Positions 28,401-35,939 are shown, counted from the first letter of the stretch. The stretch is DNA of 35,948 nucleotides from an uncultured Methanobacteriaceae archaeon (GCA_902797085.1 CADBRM010000029.1:1-35948), one strand, 5' to 3'. Numbers and translations: made by a program. The notes: generated from the sequence alone by a model not told the origin.

Positions 28401-28816
28401 AAATAGATGTGAACTACACACTGCCTGACACAATAGGAGCAGGAAACTACAACCTGACAATAATTGCAGGAAACACCCGCAAATACACAATGGCCACAAC
28501 GGACGTGCAACTGATAGTCAACAGAAACTACCAGCACATAGAAACATCAGACATCACGGCAGCCAAGGCAAGCCCAATCAAAATAAGAGCACAGCTGCTG
28601 GACCAGGACAACAACCAGGTAAACAGAACCACAAAGGTCAACATAAAAATTGCAGGACATACAATAACCGACATGAACGTAAGCAACGGAACAGTAGAAT
28701 ATGACTACACAATAGAAGACTCATTGGAATTGAAAAACTATGACATATTAATACAGGCGGGTGAAAACAGCGGTTACCACCATGCAACAACACATGCAAC
28801 ATTAAAAGTAGAATGA
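25448..28816 (+). CDS. Large secreted adhesin-like protein with Ig-like repeats
   Basis: About 1122 residues. The start is ATG 25448, five bases after AAAGGAGG (25434-25441); it gives a good signal peptide (a basic start, hydrophobic residues 10-22, cleavage near NAAS at about 29). An in-frame ATG at 25385 has no ribosome binding site and would bury the signal. After a charged spacer the protein is a chain of repeated beta-rich Ig-like units of about 90-100 residues (about ten). Recurrent features are a unit start I-T-(N)I or TSNITAHKNDMVNLRA, a middle G-L-F-I(D/N), and an end Y-AT--LNV. Such Big_3-like proteins are typical methanogen adhesins that span or stick out of the pseudomurein wall. 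No C-terminal membrane anchor or wall-binding motif was seen. The 3' two thirds are much richer in A than the 5' third. Confidence 0.8.
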   Translation: MLNSKQSMYCLLLLAIIVLIIGTGYSNAASISEDNLTDNDLAKIDMTNEKNPETCIKEDKTIRTLEKTDTNNVKGENELQPISIYTEDIECNYGDVVSMDVTTDPEVDEGLLTWYVNEKLVGVKNLSTSAASYELRTGNYRPGTYEIMVSYSNSISYQNNHTTANLTIRPLNTQVKNIVYDFDPENNIEVTLNVVGSDDEILDYGTLNIYREENLIDTLEIEDYDVSFTLDKSCNMEIVTFEYIGDSFYSTSRTEHLVYVEKLDCDIYLPYMTGYHSSTISQSVTFYTNKAVNDGKLHVYINGVLTDEITVNSSDMELEVDLSEYPEGTYPVYIEYVDSDVYNDAAYHTTLKVNRIPTTLYTSNITAHKNDMVNLRASIYNFVDQTDEGMLEFLIDDESIKTTLVNNTTTTEGYLIPENLAYGQHTLMVKYHGTQKYAPSQVSAQLNIIKYPNSLSIKNYTINSQGSIEINVREYSYENTVDDGVIEYYVNGTPAGSVNVESNVTTITLPEEYTGDNEYEIMLKYTGSEKFEDANMTANIRPEKYNTTTRIYDFINNKNILNITSYVYSTKYDDINEGAIKFYLDDNAIGIVDVENNRANIVYDMDNMTEKMYTIKTEYTGTNLYRNSTNQTSINYTINRKTIYIRTDTSITAAPSEDIDIKANITDYEGNTINLTTTAKITIGTEEITVPVTEGHITYTHHIASYADEETTNITIDIARTKYYKEATRSIRLNIQKNSPYITSQNTIRTNKGENVLINATLNLNHDILNENISAILKINNRTVYQGIFTNGQFQYKLALGSRYTSNTYNITIKTKETPLYHTAQKDITLNLNPRNTYITSKNIVAKNGERIYINATVYDTITRTTVNGTSRVNIKINEKTLENINATNGKILYSYINDYSAKDYNITIIYGENGIYNESRWNGTLNITSAPLKIRANNINTNAYKTINIKADILDDNKPATGTIKTAIKISNKTIMELNVTDGKIDVNYTLPDTIGAGNYNLTIIAGNTRKYTMATTDVQLIVNRNYQHIETSDITAAKASPIKIRAQLLDQDNNQVNRTTKVNIKIAGHTITDMNVSNGTVEYDYTIEDSLELKNYDILIQAGENSGYHHATTHATLKVE

Positions 28817-28842
28817 CATCCATTCTACACCACTATTTTTTT
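28808..28842 (+). terminator. Hairpin terminator at the end of the Ig-like surface protein gene
   Basis: GTAGAATG (28808-28815) and CATTCTAC (28821-28828) form an 8-bp stem with a five-base loop that includes the stop codon. A run of T (28835-28842) follows. Confidence 0.65.
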
Positions 28843-28910
28843 TAAATAAATAATATGAAAAATCAACAGCAAAAAAAAGACAATACGAAAATAAAACAAA
28901 AAAAATAAAG

Positions 28911-28958
28911 AAACAGTAAAAAAAAAGAAAAGTAAAAGAAGAATGTTTATTCTTCTTT
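28911..28958 (-). terminator. Hairpin terminator at the end of bioY
   Basis: A perfect 10-bp inverted repeat (AAAGAAGAAT at 28935-28944 and ATTCTTCTTT at 28949-28958, four-base loop) straddles the bioY stop codon. On the minus strand a T-rich tract follows (plus-strand A-rich 28911-28930), as in an intrinsic terminator. Confidence 0.65.
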
Positions 28959-29567
28959 AGGCAATACGGATGTTGTGATACCTGATGCCAAAGCTATTTT
29001 TATTAAGTCCCCTACTATAAATGGAACAAGTCCCATGAACAACAATTCGGGAATGCTTAAAGCCGTACCTGTTTTTGTTAACATTGCATTGTACAATCCG
29101 ATTAAACCTGGTATGTATATACATACGAAGTTTGCGATTAACATTAATGCAACGGTCTGTGCAGGTTTTCTAGCGTTGACATAGTGATCAAACATGTAAC
29201 CTATAAATGCAGCTGCCACGATAAATCCAATAATATATCCTCCACTAGCTGCAAATAAAAATGCCAGTCCATGGTTCATATTTGTAAACCAAGGCATTCC
29301 AAGAACGCCCAAAAGTGTGTACAAAAAGATACTGAAACCACCATATTTACCTCCTAGGAAAACACCTGCAAGCAATACCGCAAATGTCTGGAAGGTAATC
29401 AGCACAGGACTCCATGGAACTGCAATAGAAACTTGTGCCATCAAACCGGTGAAACATGCAAATACGAATGATAAAAGTACCATAGTGAGCGTACTGGCAT
29501 TGTTTCTCCAATTATACCATGACAATTGCATTTCATGAAGTTTGTCAATATTTGATGTAATAGGCAT
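28947..29567 (-). CDS. bioY: Biotin transporter substrate-binding subunit BioY
   Basis: BioY is the membrane S component that binds biotin; in most organisms it works with an energy-coupling ATPase (EcfA) and the EcfT protein, though some BioY act alone. The 206-residue protein has about six membrane helices and the family blocks ALLAQVSI-like (here GLMAQVSIAVPWSPV), ITFQTFAVLLAG, GGKYGGFSIFLYTLLGVLGMP and ASGGYIIGF. ATG 29567 follows GAGGT. No EcfA, EcfT, biotin protein ligase or bio biosynthesis gene is adjacent, so energising subunits must be elsewhere. The host probably imports biotin from its surroundings, in agreement with a gut habitat (inference). A palindrome sits at its promoter. 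Confidence 0.92.
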   Translation of the reverse strand: MPITSNIDKLHEMQLSWYNWRNNASTLTMVLLSFVFACFTGLMAQVSIAVPWSPVLITFQTFAVLLAGVFLGGKYGGFSIFLYTLLGVLGMPWFTNMNHGLAFLFAASGGYIIGFIVAAAFIGYMFDHYVNARKPAQTVALMLIANFVCIYIPGLIGLYNAMLTKTGTALSIPELLFMGLVPFIVGDLIKIALASGITTSVLPKEE

Positions 29568-29924
29568 AATAAAACCTCATAAATTTTATTTGTAATTTTA
29601 ATCCTTGTAAACTCTTAATTTATTCTTATTTTTTGATAATTATTAATACAAGATTAAATTTATAAAAATGATTTACTGTATAGTCAGTAAATACCATTAT
29701 ACTATTTGTTTTCAAGATATATTAACTTTTAGTCTCCAAACAGACCGTAAATAATCATCAGCAACTTTTAATTATATTAAAAAAAGAATTGATTAAAGTA
29801 CAATATAACAGTGAAACAAGCAATATAATAGAATAAATCCAATAATATATTGTTTGCCATAAACAAAACATAAGACTAAAAAATGAACAGATACATCACA
29901 AATAAAAAAAAAGTATGGAATTAA
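29568..29924. other. 357-bp region upstream of bioY, between bioY and the TFB gene
   Basis: Read on the minus strand, the region contains the bioY promoter with a TATA-like box and a strong palindrome. The right part (29760-29924) lies after the TFB stop codon, is A-rich on the plus strand and probably holds the TFB terminator. No open frame or RNA gene was recognised. Confidence 0.5.
29656..29692 (-). promoter_or_regulatory. bioY promoter: TATA box with an adjacent 22-bp palindrome (candidate operator)
   Basis: On the minus strand a perfect inverted repeat ATTTACTG-N6-CAGTAAAT (29671-29692) directly precedes a TATA-like TTTTATAAATTT (plus 29656-29668), about 90-105 nt before the bioY start. 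It sits where the TFB-recognition element would be, so a bound regulator could block TFB and TBP. The half-site TTGTAAAC at plus 29604-29611, similar to half a BirA box, may be a coincidence. Confidence 0.5.
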
Positions 29925-31676
29925 CTATAGGTTAACTCCCATATCCAATTGTTCGGTTAGTTCCTTATACCTGTTTCGTATGGTAACTTCAGTTACTCCG
30001 GCAATATCTGCCACGTCACGTTGGGTCTTGCGTTCTCCAAGCAATACGCTGGCTATGTATAATGCAGCTGCAGCAACTCCTGTTGGTCCACGCCCACTGG
30101 TTAAACCGTTATCCATTGCCTGATTGATGATTTCTATGGCTTTAGACTGTACTACACCGGATAGGTTCAATTCACTTGCAAATCTAGGAACATAGTCTAT
30201 TGGTGAAGTAGGCGGTAGTCTTATATGCAATTCCCTTGTAAGGAATCTGTATGTTCTTCCCACTTCTTTTTTGCTTACGCGTGAAACATCGGCGATTTCA
30301 TCGAGTGTCCTTGGAACCTTACATCTGCGGCAGGCGGCATATAATGATGCTGCCACTACCCCTTCAATACTACGTCCACGGATGAGTTTGTTTTCCACAG
30401 CGTTTCTGTAAACTACGGAAGCGGATTCACGTACACTTCTTGGAAGCCCCAGTCTTGAGGAGTCACGGTCGAGTTCACTCAAAGCAAATGCGAGATTCCT
30501 TTCAGTTGCACCGCTGATTCTGATTTTACGCTGCCATTTTCTTAATCTGTACCATTGGGCTCTGTTTCTTGCAGGAATATCCCTACCATAAATATCCTTG
30601 TTTCTCCAGTCAATCATGGTGGACAATCCCTTATCGTGTATTGTGTAGGTGATTGGAGCTCCTACACGGGTACGTTTATCCCTTTGTTCATGGTCGAATG
30701 CTCTCCATTCAGGACCCATATCGACAATGTTATCATCAATAACAAGTCCGCATGAACCACACACCACTTCTCCACGTTCGTGATCGTTGATAAGTTTGGT
30801 TGAACCACATTCAGGACAGATTGTTTCCTTTTTCTCCATCTCGGCAACGTCTTCCTTCATCTGCTCTTTTTCGGAGATTCCTGAAAGATTTTCCAGTTCA
30901 CGTTCTATCTCTTCAGAATCGGTTGTGTCGATTTTTATTATTTCCTCAACATCCAAATCGGAGTTGGACATTAATTCTATGTCGGAATCTTCCTGCAGGA
31001 TAACATCTGCATCACCCATTGCATCTGACATGAAGTCACCCAGGTCATCTCCTGAGCTATCTTCCTCGTCATCATCATTGTCATCACGGAAGTTATCCAT
31101 GATTTCAAGTAATGGGTTAGGCTGTTTTTTGGATTCCTTTTTACTTTCCTCTTTTTCCTCTTTTTTGGAATCGTCTTTTTTCTTTCTTGGTCTTCCAGGA
31201 CCACGTTTCTTAGGAGCTTCTTCAGTGTTTTTTTCTGTTTTAGTGGTTTTGGAAGCTGCATTTTTCCTTGGTCTTCCAGGTCCACGTTTCTTAGGAGCTT
31301 CTTCGGTAGTTTTATTTTTGCTTTTTGGTGGCCTTCCAGGTCCACGTTTTTTAGGAGGTTCTTGTTTTTCCAAGATTGTTGTTTTATGTTTATCGTCTTG
31401 TTCTATGTCTTCAGCAGTGGTCTTCTTATTCTTACGTGGTCTACCAGGACCTCTTTTTGATTTGGTTACTTTTTTGGTTGGTTTTGGTGTTTCTGTTTTT
31501 TTAGTGGTTTCTTTTTTGTTTTCTGTTTTTGTTGTGTCGGCTGTTTTTGTTGTTTTTGCTTTGGTTGTTTTAGGTTTTGGTGCTTTTGGTTTCGTGTCTA
31601 TTTTCTTTGTTCGTGTATCCTTAACACTTTTCCTTGGTCTACCTAGACGTTTTTTTCGTTTTAGAATTCCTGCCAT
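29925..31676 (-). CDS. tfb: Transcription initiation factor TFB with an AT-hook/acidic N-terminal extension
   Basis: TFB bridges TBP-bound promoters and RNA polymerase. Residues about 280-583 are a normal TFB: a zinc ribbon (Cys287, 290, 306, 309), a B-reader/linker region with [11 protein letters not shown] and RTRVGAP, a first cyclin fold (about 388-470) and a second (about 482-570), with the BRE-contacting helix-turn-helix at 551-571. Residues 1-280 are extra: a Lys-rich tract with AT-hook cores GRPRK at 12-16, 78-82, 134-138 and 161-165 and GRPPK at 114-118, then a very acidic tract (about 187-285). ATG 31676 follows AAGGAGGAAACGTC, a strong ribosome binding site, while no good site precedes the zinc ribbon. 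The extension would bind the minor groove of AT-rich DNA. The gene overlaps gar1 by 38 nt. Confidence 0.93.
   Translation of the reverse strand: MAGILKRKKRLGRPRKSVKDTRTKKIDTKPKAPKPKTTKAKTTKTADTTKTENKKETTKKTETPKPTKKVTKSKRGPGRPRKNKKTTAEDIEQDDKHKTTILEKQEPPKKRGPGRPPKSKNKTTEEAPKKRGPGRPRKNAASKTTKTEKNTEEAPKKRGPGRPRKKKDDSKKEEKEESKKESKKQPNPLLEIMDNFRDDNDDDEEDSSGDDLGDFMSDAMGDADVILQEDSDIELMSNSDLDVEEIIKIDTTDSEEIERELENLSGISEKEQMKEDVAEMEKKETICPECGSTKLINDHERGEVVCGSCGLVIDDNIVDMGPEWRAFDHEQRDKRTRVGAPITYTIHDKGLSTMIDWRNKDIYGRDIPARNRAQWYRLRKWQRKIRISGATERNLAFALSELDRDSSRLGLPRSVRESASVVYRNAVENKLIRGRSIEGVVAASLYAACRRCKVPRTLDEIADVSRVSKKEVGRTYRFLTRELHIRLPPTSPIDYVPRFASELNLSGVVQSKAIEIINQAMDNGLTSGRGPTGVAAAALYIASVLLGERKTQRDVADIAGVTEVTIRNRYKELTEQLDMGVNL
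31186..31358. repeat. Coding direct repeats inside the TFB extension
   Basis: Two 38-bp copies (31186-31223 and 31267-31304) differ at one base by my count, and a third, diverged copy runs from about 31325 to 31358. They encode the [10 protein letters not shown] units with the preceding EEAP. The near-identity at DNA level suggests recent duplication, so copy number may vary between strains. Confidence 0.8.
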
Positions 31677-31944
31677 GACGTTTCCTCCTTTTTTTATTTT
31701 GGGGTGAAAGATATACTACTTCTCCAGGTTTTGCCTTTTTAAATTTATCGTTAGTCTTTATAGAGATATATGGCTTTTTAGTGCTTCCAAATATGTCACT
31801 AATCTTGCCTATTGCCCTATTTTTTGAATTGACTATAAGCGAACCTATTCTTGGAGTTTTATTTGACGGTACAATAATTTTATTTGTACTTGTAATATGA
31901 CTTATTGTACCTATTTCATTCAGTTTAGGTTTATTTGTTGTCAT
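31639..31944 (-). CDS. gar1: H/ACA ribonucleoprotein protein Gar1
   Basis: Gar1 is one of four proteins of the H/ACA complex that converts uridine to pseudouridine in rRNA. The 101-residue protein shows the Gar1 beta-barrel: [15 protein letters not shown] (residues 11-25), a G-L-V segment, and [18 protein letters not shown] (46-63), which binds Cbf5. The C-terminal 20 residues are a basic RNA-binding tail, as usual in archaea. ATG 31944 has no visible ribosome binding site, so the mRNA may be nearly leaderless. The end overlaps the TFB gene by 38 nt, with the TFB ribosome binding site inside this frame. A gar1-tfb pair is a recurrent archaeal gene order. Confidence 0.9.
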   Translation of the reverse strand: MTTNKPKLNEIGTISHITSTNKIIVPSNKTPRIGSLIVNSKNRAIGKISDIFGSTKKPYISIKTNDKFKKAKPGEVVYLSPQNKKRRKRHGRNSKTKKTSR

Positions 31945-32303
31945 TTTATTAATTTAAATTATTTGATAATATAATTAAAATAAACACGATATTATAGGAA
32001 TTAATGTAATTATTGAATCTAAAATTAGCACATTTATGAGTTATTGGAGTTCATTGTTCTATTTTTTGGTGATTATCTTAATAAATATTATTTAATCATC
32101 TATCGTTTCAATAGTGATTTATGCTTTTATATATATTTAACTATAATTTATAATAAATACTATGATTGTCTTAATATAAATACTTTTGGATATCTTTAAA
32201 TACTATATACAATTAGTATATAAATATTATTTAAAAAAATAAGATAAAAATTATTTAAAAACAAAAAATAATGAAAAATAGAAAATCATTTAAAAATCAA
32301 GGG
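31945..32303. other. 359-bp AT-rich intergenic region upstream of gar1
   Basis: Minus-strand AT-rich stretches close to 31965-31985 are candidates for the gar1 promoter. An imperfect inverted repeat, GGTGATTA with TAATCATC (32068-32075 and 32093-32100, one G-T pair, 17-base loop), is of unclear role. The right end lies after the RraA stop codon. No frame or RNA gene was recognised. Confidence 0.45.
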
Positions 32304-32996
32304 TTATAAACCTACCAATACATCCATCCGAATATTTTCATCACGAATTTTTTTTACACAATCCTCTTCGAATTTTTTAATGCGGTTTAATTCCAAAAGA
32401 ACCTCATCAATCTTGTCTTTAGGGATAATAACAACACCATCCATATCACAAATAGCAAAATCACCTGTTTCAATTACAAGATCATCAGAAACTAATTTTT
32501 CACCAATAGATCCGTTATTCAAAGGAAATCCTGCCCTGGATTGAATTTCCTGAGAAAATACAGGATACCCCAATTCAAGAATATCCTCGGAATCCCGGGA
32601 AGAACCAATTATAACGGTAGCTTTCAGACCATGAGTAAGCGCAGCCAGACTAGCCAAACCGCCCCAGATAGCATAATCATTATTGGAACATTTGATAAGC
32701 AAAATTTCATCCTCATCACAGGAATAAATAGCTTTAACACCAGTACCCCAATCATTGGAATTAGTTTCAGCAGTCCGGATAAAACCTGCAACCTTAAAAT
32801 CATTGCTTAACGGCTTGACATATTTGAGCAAACCGCTTTTGCCATACAAATTTTTCAAAGCGTCAGAAACATTGTCACTGCTGGCCCTTTCCAGGATATT
32901 GTCAAGAGTAATACCGTCACAATCCCTATCTTCTTCAACTTTAGACTTCTTATTAAAATGTAAAATATTATTTGGTGTAATTTTTCCTTTAGACAT
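32304..32996 (-). CDS. RraA family protein (dimethylmenaquinone methyltransferase-like/aldolase-type fold)
   Basis: This 230-residue protein has the RraA core: a Gly-rich WGGLASLAALTHGLKATVIIGSSRD (residues 111-135) whose last Arg134 and Asp135 are the substrate- and metal-binding pair of HMG/CHA aldolases, GYPVFSQ (143-149), and a final DMDGVVIIPKDK block. Relatives act as 4-hydroxy-4-methyl-2-oxoglutarate aldolase, as oxaloacetate decarboxylase, or, in E. coli, as an RNase E inhibitor; archaea lack RNase E control of that type, so an enzyme of small keto-acids is more likely. The start is taken as ATG 32996; ATG 33011 is possible and has no ribosome binding site. It lies 59 nt downstream of the DUF211 gene on the same strand. 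Confidence 0.78.
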   Translation of the reverse strand: MSKGKITPNNILHFNKKSKVEEDRDCDGITLDNILERASSDNVSDALKNLYGKSGLLKYVKPLSNDFKVAGFIRTAETNSNDWGTGVKAIYSCDEDEILLIKCSNNDYAIWGGLASLAALTHGLKATVIIGSSRDSEDILELGYPVFSQEIQSRAGFPLNNGSIGEKLVSDDLVIETGDFAICDMDGVVIIPKDKIDEVLLELNRIKKFEEDCVKKIRDENIRMDVLVGL

Positions 32997-33055
32997 GACA
33001 ATCAAACCCATAAAAAAATTCTTATAAAAAAAATAAAATAAAAAAAAGGTGGTTA

Positions 33056-33346
33056 CTAATCTTGAGGAGTTGTTACTTCTTCAACCAACTTTCTACCGGC
33101 AACAACCTCATCAACACTATGGATGGATGCACCGTAATGTTCTACTGCTTCCCTAATTTTATCATAGTTAAGATCCTGTCCTTCCATAGTAATTTTGACA
33201 TTCTCTGTATCCTTATCGATTTCCATTAAAGTTATGTTGACACCGTCCACACCATCAAGACTACTCAAATACAAAGCAAAAGATGGTAATGAAGGTGAAT
33301 GAGGTTTTAGAATATCTAAAACTACCCTAATTAATGCATTTTTCAT
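33056..33346 (-). CDS. DUF211 family protein (conserved archaeal, ferredoxin-like fold)
   Basis: This 96-residue protein matches the archaeal DUF211 family from start (IRVVLDILKPHSPSLP) to end (IHSVDEVVAGRKLVEE), with the typical middle blocks VDGVNITL-EID and TENVKITMEG. The known Methanothermobacter member (MTH889) is an oligomer of small alpha/beta units. The molecular role is not established; regulatory or metal-binding functions have been suggested. ATG 33346 has GGAGGAAT nearby. It is probably co-transcribed with the RraA gene. The family assignment is from memory of motifs, without a search. Confidence 0.8.
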   Translation of the reverse strand: MKNALIRVVLDILKPHSPSLPSFALYLSSLDGVDGVNITLMEIDKDTENVKITMEGQDLNYDKIREAVEHYGASIHSVDEVVAGRKLVEEVTTPQD

Positions 33347-33474
33347 TTGTATATTATTCCTCCGATTAACATTTAATCGATTGTATAATACTATGTAATT
33401 AATATAACATATAGTTTTTAAGAAAAAGAAAAAAAATATTTAAAAATAATTTAAAGGGGATTAAAAAAGGTTAA

Positions 33475-33666
33475 CTATCTCAAATACATAAAAGCTAACC
33501 AGACAATAACAAATATAGCAATGACAACATACAACATGTTGCGCTGTTTTTTAACCTGTTTTTGTCTTAACTGGAACTGTTCCTGACATTGATCGGAACA
33601 GAAAGATTCAGACATTGGAATAGGTTTACCGCATATAGCACAATGTCTGTGGGCTTCAACAACCAT
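33475..33666 (-). CDS. Small zinc-ribbon membrane protein (DUF2116-like)
   Basis: This 63-residue protein has CAICGKPIP (CxxC, residues about 9-12) and CSDQC (about 23-27) as a four-Cys zinc ribbon, a charged linker QKQVKKQRN, and one C-terminal membrane helix (about 45-61). A cytoplasmic zinc finger tethered to the membrane is the DUF2116 pattern, found next to PyrH in several methanogens as I recall. ATG 33666 is preceded by GGAGGT six bases before; the TTG at 33681 would begin in that site. It follows pyrH by 17 nt, so it is in the same operon. Function unknown. Confidence 0.8.
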   Translation of the reverse strand: MVVEAHRHCAICGKPIPMSESFCSDQCQEQFQLRQKQVKKQRNMLYVVIAIFVIVWLAFMYLR

Positions 33667-33683
33667 AAACTTAACCTCCAAAC

Positions 33684-34358
33684 TTACTCACTAGTTATTA
33701 ACGTACCAATAGGCTCAGTAATTGCAATTTTAACATTTTCCGGATTATTACCGTTCACGATAACCGTCTTAATGGCGGAACGTTTAATAATTTCAATAGC
33801 GGTCTTATCGATGAACTCATAAGTACCGGCCTTTGTATCATTTTGTGAAACAATTTCCATCAGTTTTGCAGTGGTGACCTCGCTAAACATCACGGCATCA
33901 TCAAATTTATTAGGATCCTTGTCATACAATCCGTCGACACTGGTAGCATTGATAACCAGATCTGCACCGACATACTCCGCAAGAATACTGCCCACAGCAT
34001 CAGTACTATGAGCAGGTTCAGTACCGCCCATAATAACAATTTTACCAGTAGCAGAAAACTCAAGTGCCTGATGGAAATTTTCAGGAATTGCAGGATAAGA
34101 ACAGTTCTTAAGGGCTAACTGCAGTAAACGAGCATTAATTCTGGTAACCTGAATACCAATCTCATCACAAATGGATTCACTTTCACCCATATCCCTTACA
34201 ACACCAATATAATCACGTGCCGGTCTGCCGCCACCAACGACAATGAAAATTTCATGTTCCTCATTAATTTCCTTGATAATTTTCGCATACTCTTCAAACT
34301 TCTTATTATCATACTCTTTAAGTAAGATAGATCCACCTATTGTAATTACTATTCGCAT
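33684..34358 (-). CDS. pyrH: Uridylate kinase (archaeal UMP kinase)
   Basis: UMP kinase makes UDP from UMP and ATP in pyrimidine nucleotide synthesis. The 224-residue protein belongs to the amino acid kinase family, with GGS (residues 8-10), [11 protein letters not shown] (41-51) for substrate binding, [12 protein letters not shown] (111-122) and [12 protein letters not shown] (138-149) of the nucleotide site. The start ATG 34358 is preceded nine bases earlier by GGAG; ATG 34373 has none and would add five residues foreign to the family. The Zn-ribbon membrane protein follows in the operon. Confidence 0.95.
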   Translation of the reverse strand: MRIVITIGGSILLKEYDNKKFEEYAKIIKEINEEHEIFIVVGGGRPARDYIGVVRDMGESESICDEIGIQVTRINARLLQLALKNCSYPAIPENFHQALEFSATGKIVIMGGTEPAHSTDAVGSILAEYVGADLVINATSVDGLYDKDPNKFDDAVMFSEVTTAKLMEIVSQNDTKAGTYEFIDKTAIEIIKRSAIKTVIVNGNNPENVKIAITEPIGTLITSE

Positions 34359-34703
34359 CAAAAGCTTCTCCATAAATTCGGTTAATAATCACTAGTTAAA
34401 TAACTAAAAAATTATTCATTAATAATAATTTATCTTTAAATTTATTCTTATAATTAACTATAAAATAGGATAAAAAAAGATATAAAAAAACAAAAAATAC
34501 TAAAATACTAATAAACAAATATAATAACATACTATTTTAAAGAATTTTAAAAATATTGGATAAGATTAATATGAACTATTAACACACCCTAAGAATACAC
34601 CAAAAAAGAACAAACAACAAATAAGCCCCATAAACATGTATTCAACAAAGAAATCCAATAATTACTATAACATATTCATAACAAATTCCAGGAGAAAAAT
34701 ATT
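34359..34703. other. 345-bp divergent promoter region between pyrH and the aRF1 gene
   Basis: The region is AT-rich. On the plus strand an AGGAG ribosome binding site (about 34690-34694) precedes ATG 34704 by nine bases, and TATA-like stretches lie at about 34665-34672. For pyrH, TATA-like stretches on the minus strand lie near 34420-34445. No frame or RNA gene was recognised. Confidence 0.5.
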
Positions 34704-35939
34704 ATGAGTGAAGTATCATCAAAAGAGATGTACGAAGTAAAGAAAACCCTCAAAGAATTAGAAAACAAAAAAGGAAGAGGTACAGAACTTGTAAGCGTAT
34801 ACATACCACCTGACAAACAAATAAGTGACGTGAGAAAACAGATGGTGGATGAAATCGGACAAAGTTCAAACATCAAAAGTAAAACCACAAAGAAAAACGT
34901 GCAATCAGCAATAGAAGTAATCATCCAAAGACTAAAACTGTTTCCGACAGCACCACCAAAAGGACTGGTAATGTTCGTAGGAATGATTCCTAGAGGCGGA
35001 CCGGGAACTGAAAAAATGGAAACATACGTATTCGAACCACCGGAAACTGTACAAACATACATATACCACTGCGACAGCCAATTCTTCATAGAACCGCTAA
35101 AGCAAATCATAGAATACAAGGAAGTATACGGAGCAGTGGTTCTAGACAGAAAAGAGGCAACAATAGCAACAGTAAGAGGAAAAAGGATAGATGTAGTGAA
35201 AACACTTACCAGTGGAGTGCCGGGAAAACACAAAGCAGGAGGACAATCACAGAGAAGGTTCGACAGAGTAATTGAACTTGCAGCACACGAATTCCTAAAA
35301 CGTATAGGAAGATATGTGGATGAAGCTTACCTCCCTCTGAAAGACGAACTCAAAGGAGTGCTCATCGGTGGACCCGGACATACAAAAAACGACTTCGTTG
35401 AAGGAGACTACCTCCACTATGAAATCAAGGACAAAATAATCAACATCGTAGACACATCATACACAGGAGACTTCGGAATCAGAGAAGTACTGGATGAATC
35501 GGCTGACACCCTCGAAGAAATGGACATCATGAAAGAAAAGAAATTCATGAGAAAATTCCTGACAGGACTGATATCAGAAAGCGGACTGTCAACATACGGT
35601 GAAAACGAAGTAAGACAAAACCTACAAATGGGAGCGGTAGAAACACTGCTCATATCAGAAAACCTGAAAACAAACAGACAGACATACGAATGCCCTGCAT
35701 GCGGAACAATAGAAGTTATAACAACAAAACAGCACCAAAAAGCTCCGGAAAAACAATGCCAAAAATGTGGAGAACAGATGAAAATAACACAGACACAGGA
35801 AACTGCAGAAGAACTCATTGAACTGGCAGAAGAAGTGAACACAGCAGTAGAAGTAATCTCAATAGAAACAGAGGAAGGAACACAACTGGACAAAGCATTC
35901 GGTGGAATCGCAGGACTACTCAGATACAAAGTAAACTAA
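34704..35939 (+). CDS. prf1: Peptide chain release factor aRF1
   Basis: aRF1 recognises all three stop codons and triggers release of the finished protein. The 411-residue protein has the stop-codon motifs NIKS (residues 56-59) and YxCxxxF (Tyr121, Cys123, Phe127), the catalytic GGQ (179-181) in [12 protein letters not shown] that positions water for ester hydrolysis, and a C-terminal domain with a zinc-binding CPAC...CQKC insertion (about 331-357). Length and order are standard for archaeal aRF1. It has its own promoter and lies divergent from pyrH. It is complete, ending at the TAA at 35937-35939. Confidence 0.96.
   Translation: MSEVSSKEMYEVKKTLKELENKKGRGTELVSVYIPPDKQISDVRKQMVDEIGQSSNIKSKTTKKNVQSAIEVIIQRLKLFPTAPPKGLVMFVGMIPRGGPGTEKMETYVFEPPETVQTYIYHCDSQFFIEPLKQIIEYKEVYGAVVLDRKEATIATVRGKRIDVVKTLTSGVPGKHKAGGQSQRRFDRVIELAAHEFLKRIGRYVDEAYLPLKDELKGVLIGGPGHTKNDFVEGDYLHYEIKDKIINIVDTSYTGDFGIREVLDESADTLEEMDIMKEKKFMRKFLTGLISESGLSTYGENEVRQNLQMGAVETLLISENLKTNRQTYECPACGTIEVITTKQHQKAPEKQCQKCGEQMKITQTQETAEELIELAEEVNTAVEVISIETEEGTQLDKAFGGIAGLLRYKVN

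Noticed and set aside
25519-28537. Several minus-strand frames antisense to the Ig-like surface protein gene, some Cys-rich
   Set aside because: They result from the strong A bias of the plus-strand gene (TGT/TAT codons in antisense); they have no start signals or family motifs.
31186-31358. Regular DNA repeats resembling a small CRISPR array
   Set aside because: Repeats and spacers are all in one coding frame, encode GRPRK units, and the spacers are low-complexity Lys/Thr codons; no cas genes are near.
30787-31707. A 306-residue plus-strand frame across the TFB extension
   Set aside because: It is antisense to TFB. The minus-strand frame has a zinc ribbon, cyclin folds, AT-hooks and a ribosome binding site, while the plus frame is a Ser/Phe/Leu shadow of repetitive Lys/Glu codons.
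32541-33027. Plus-strand frames opposite the RraA gene
   Set aside because: Antisense shadows without motifs or ribosome binding sites; the minus-strand protein has conserved RraA blocks.
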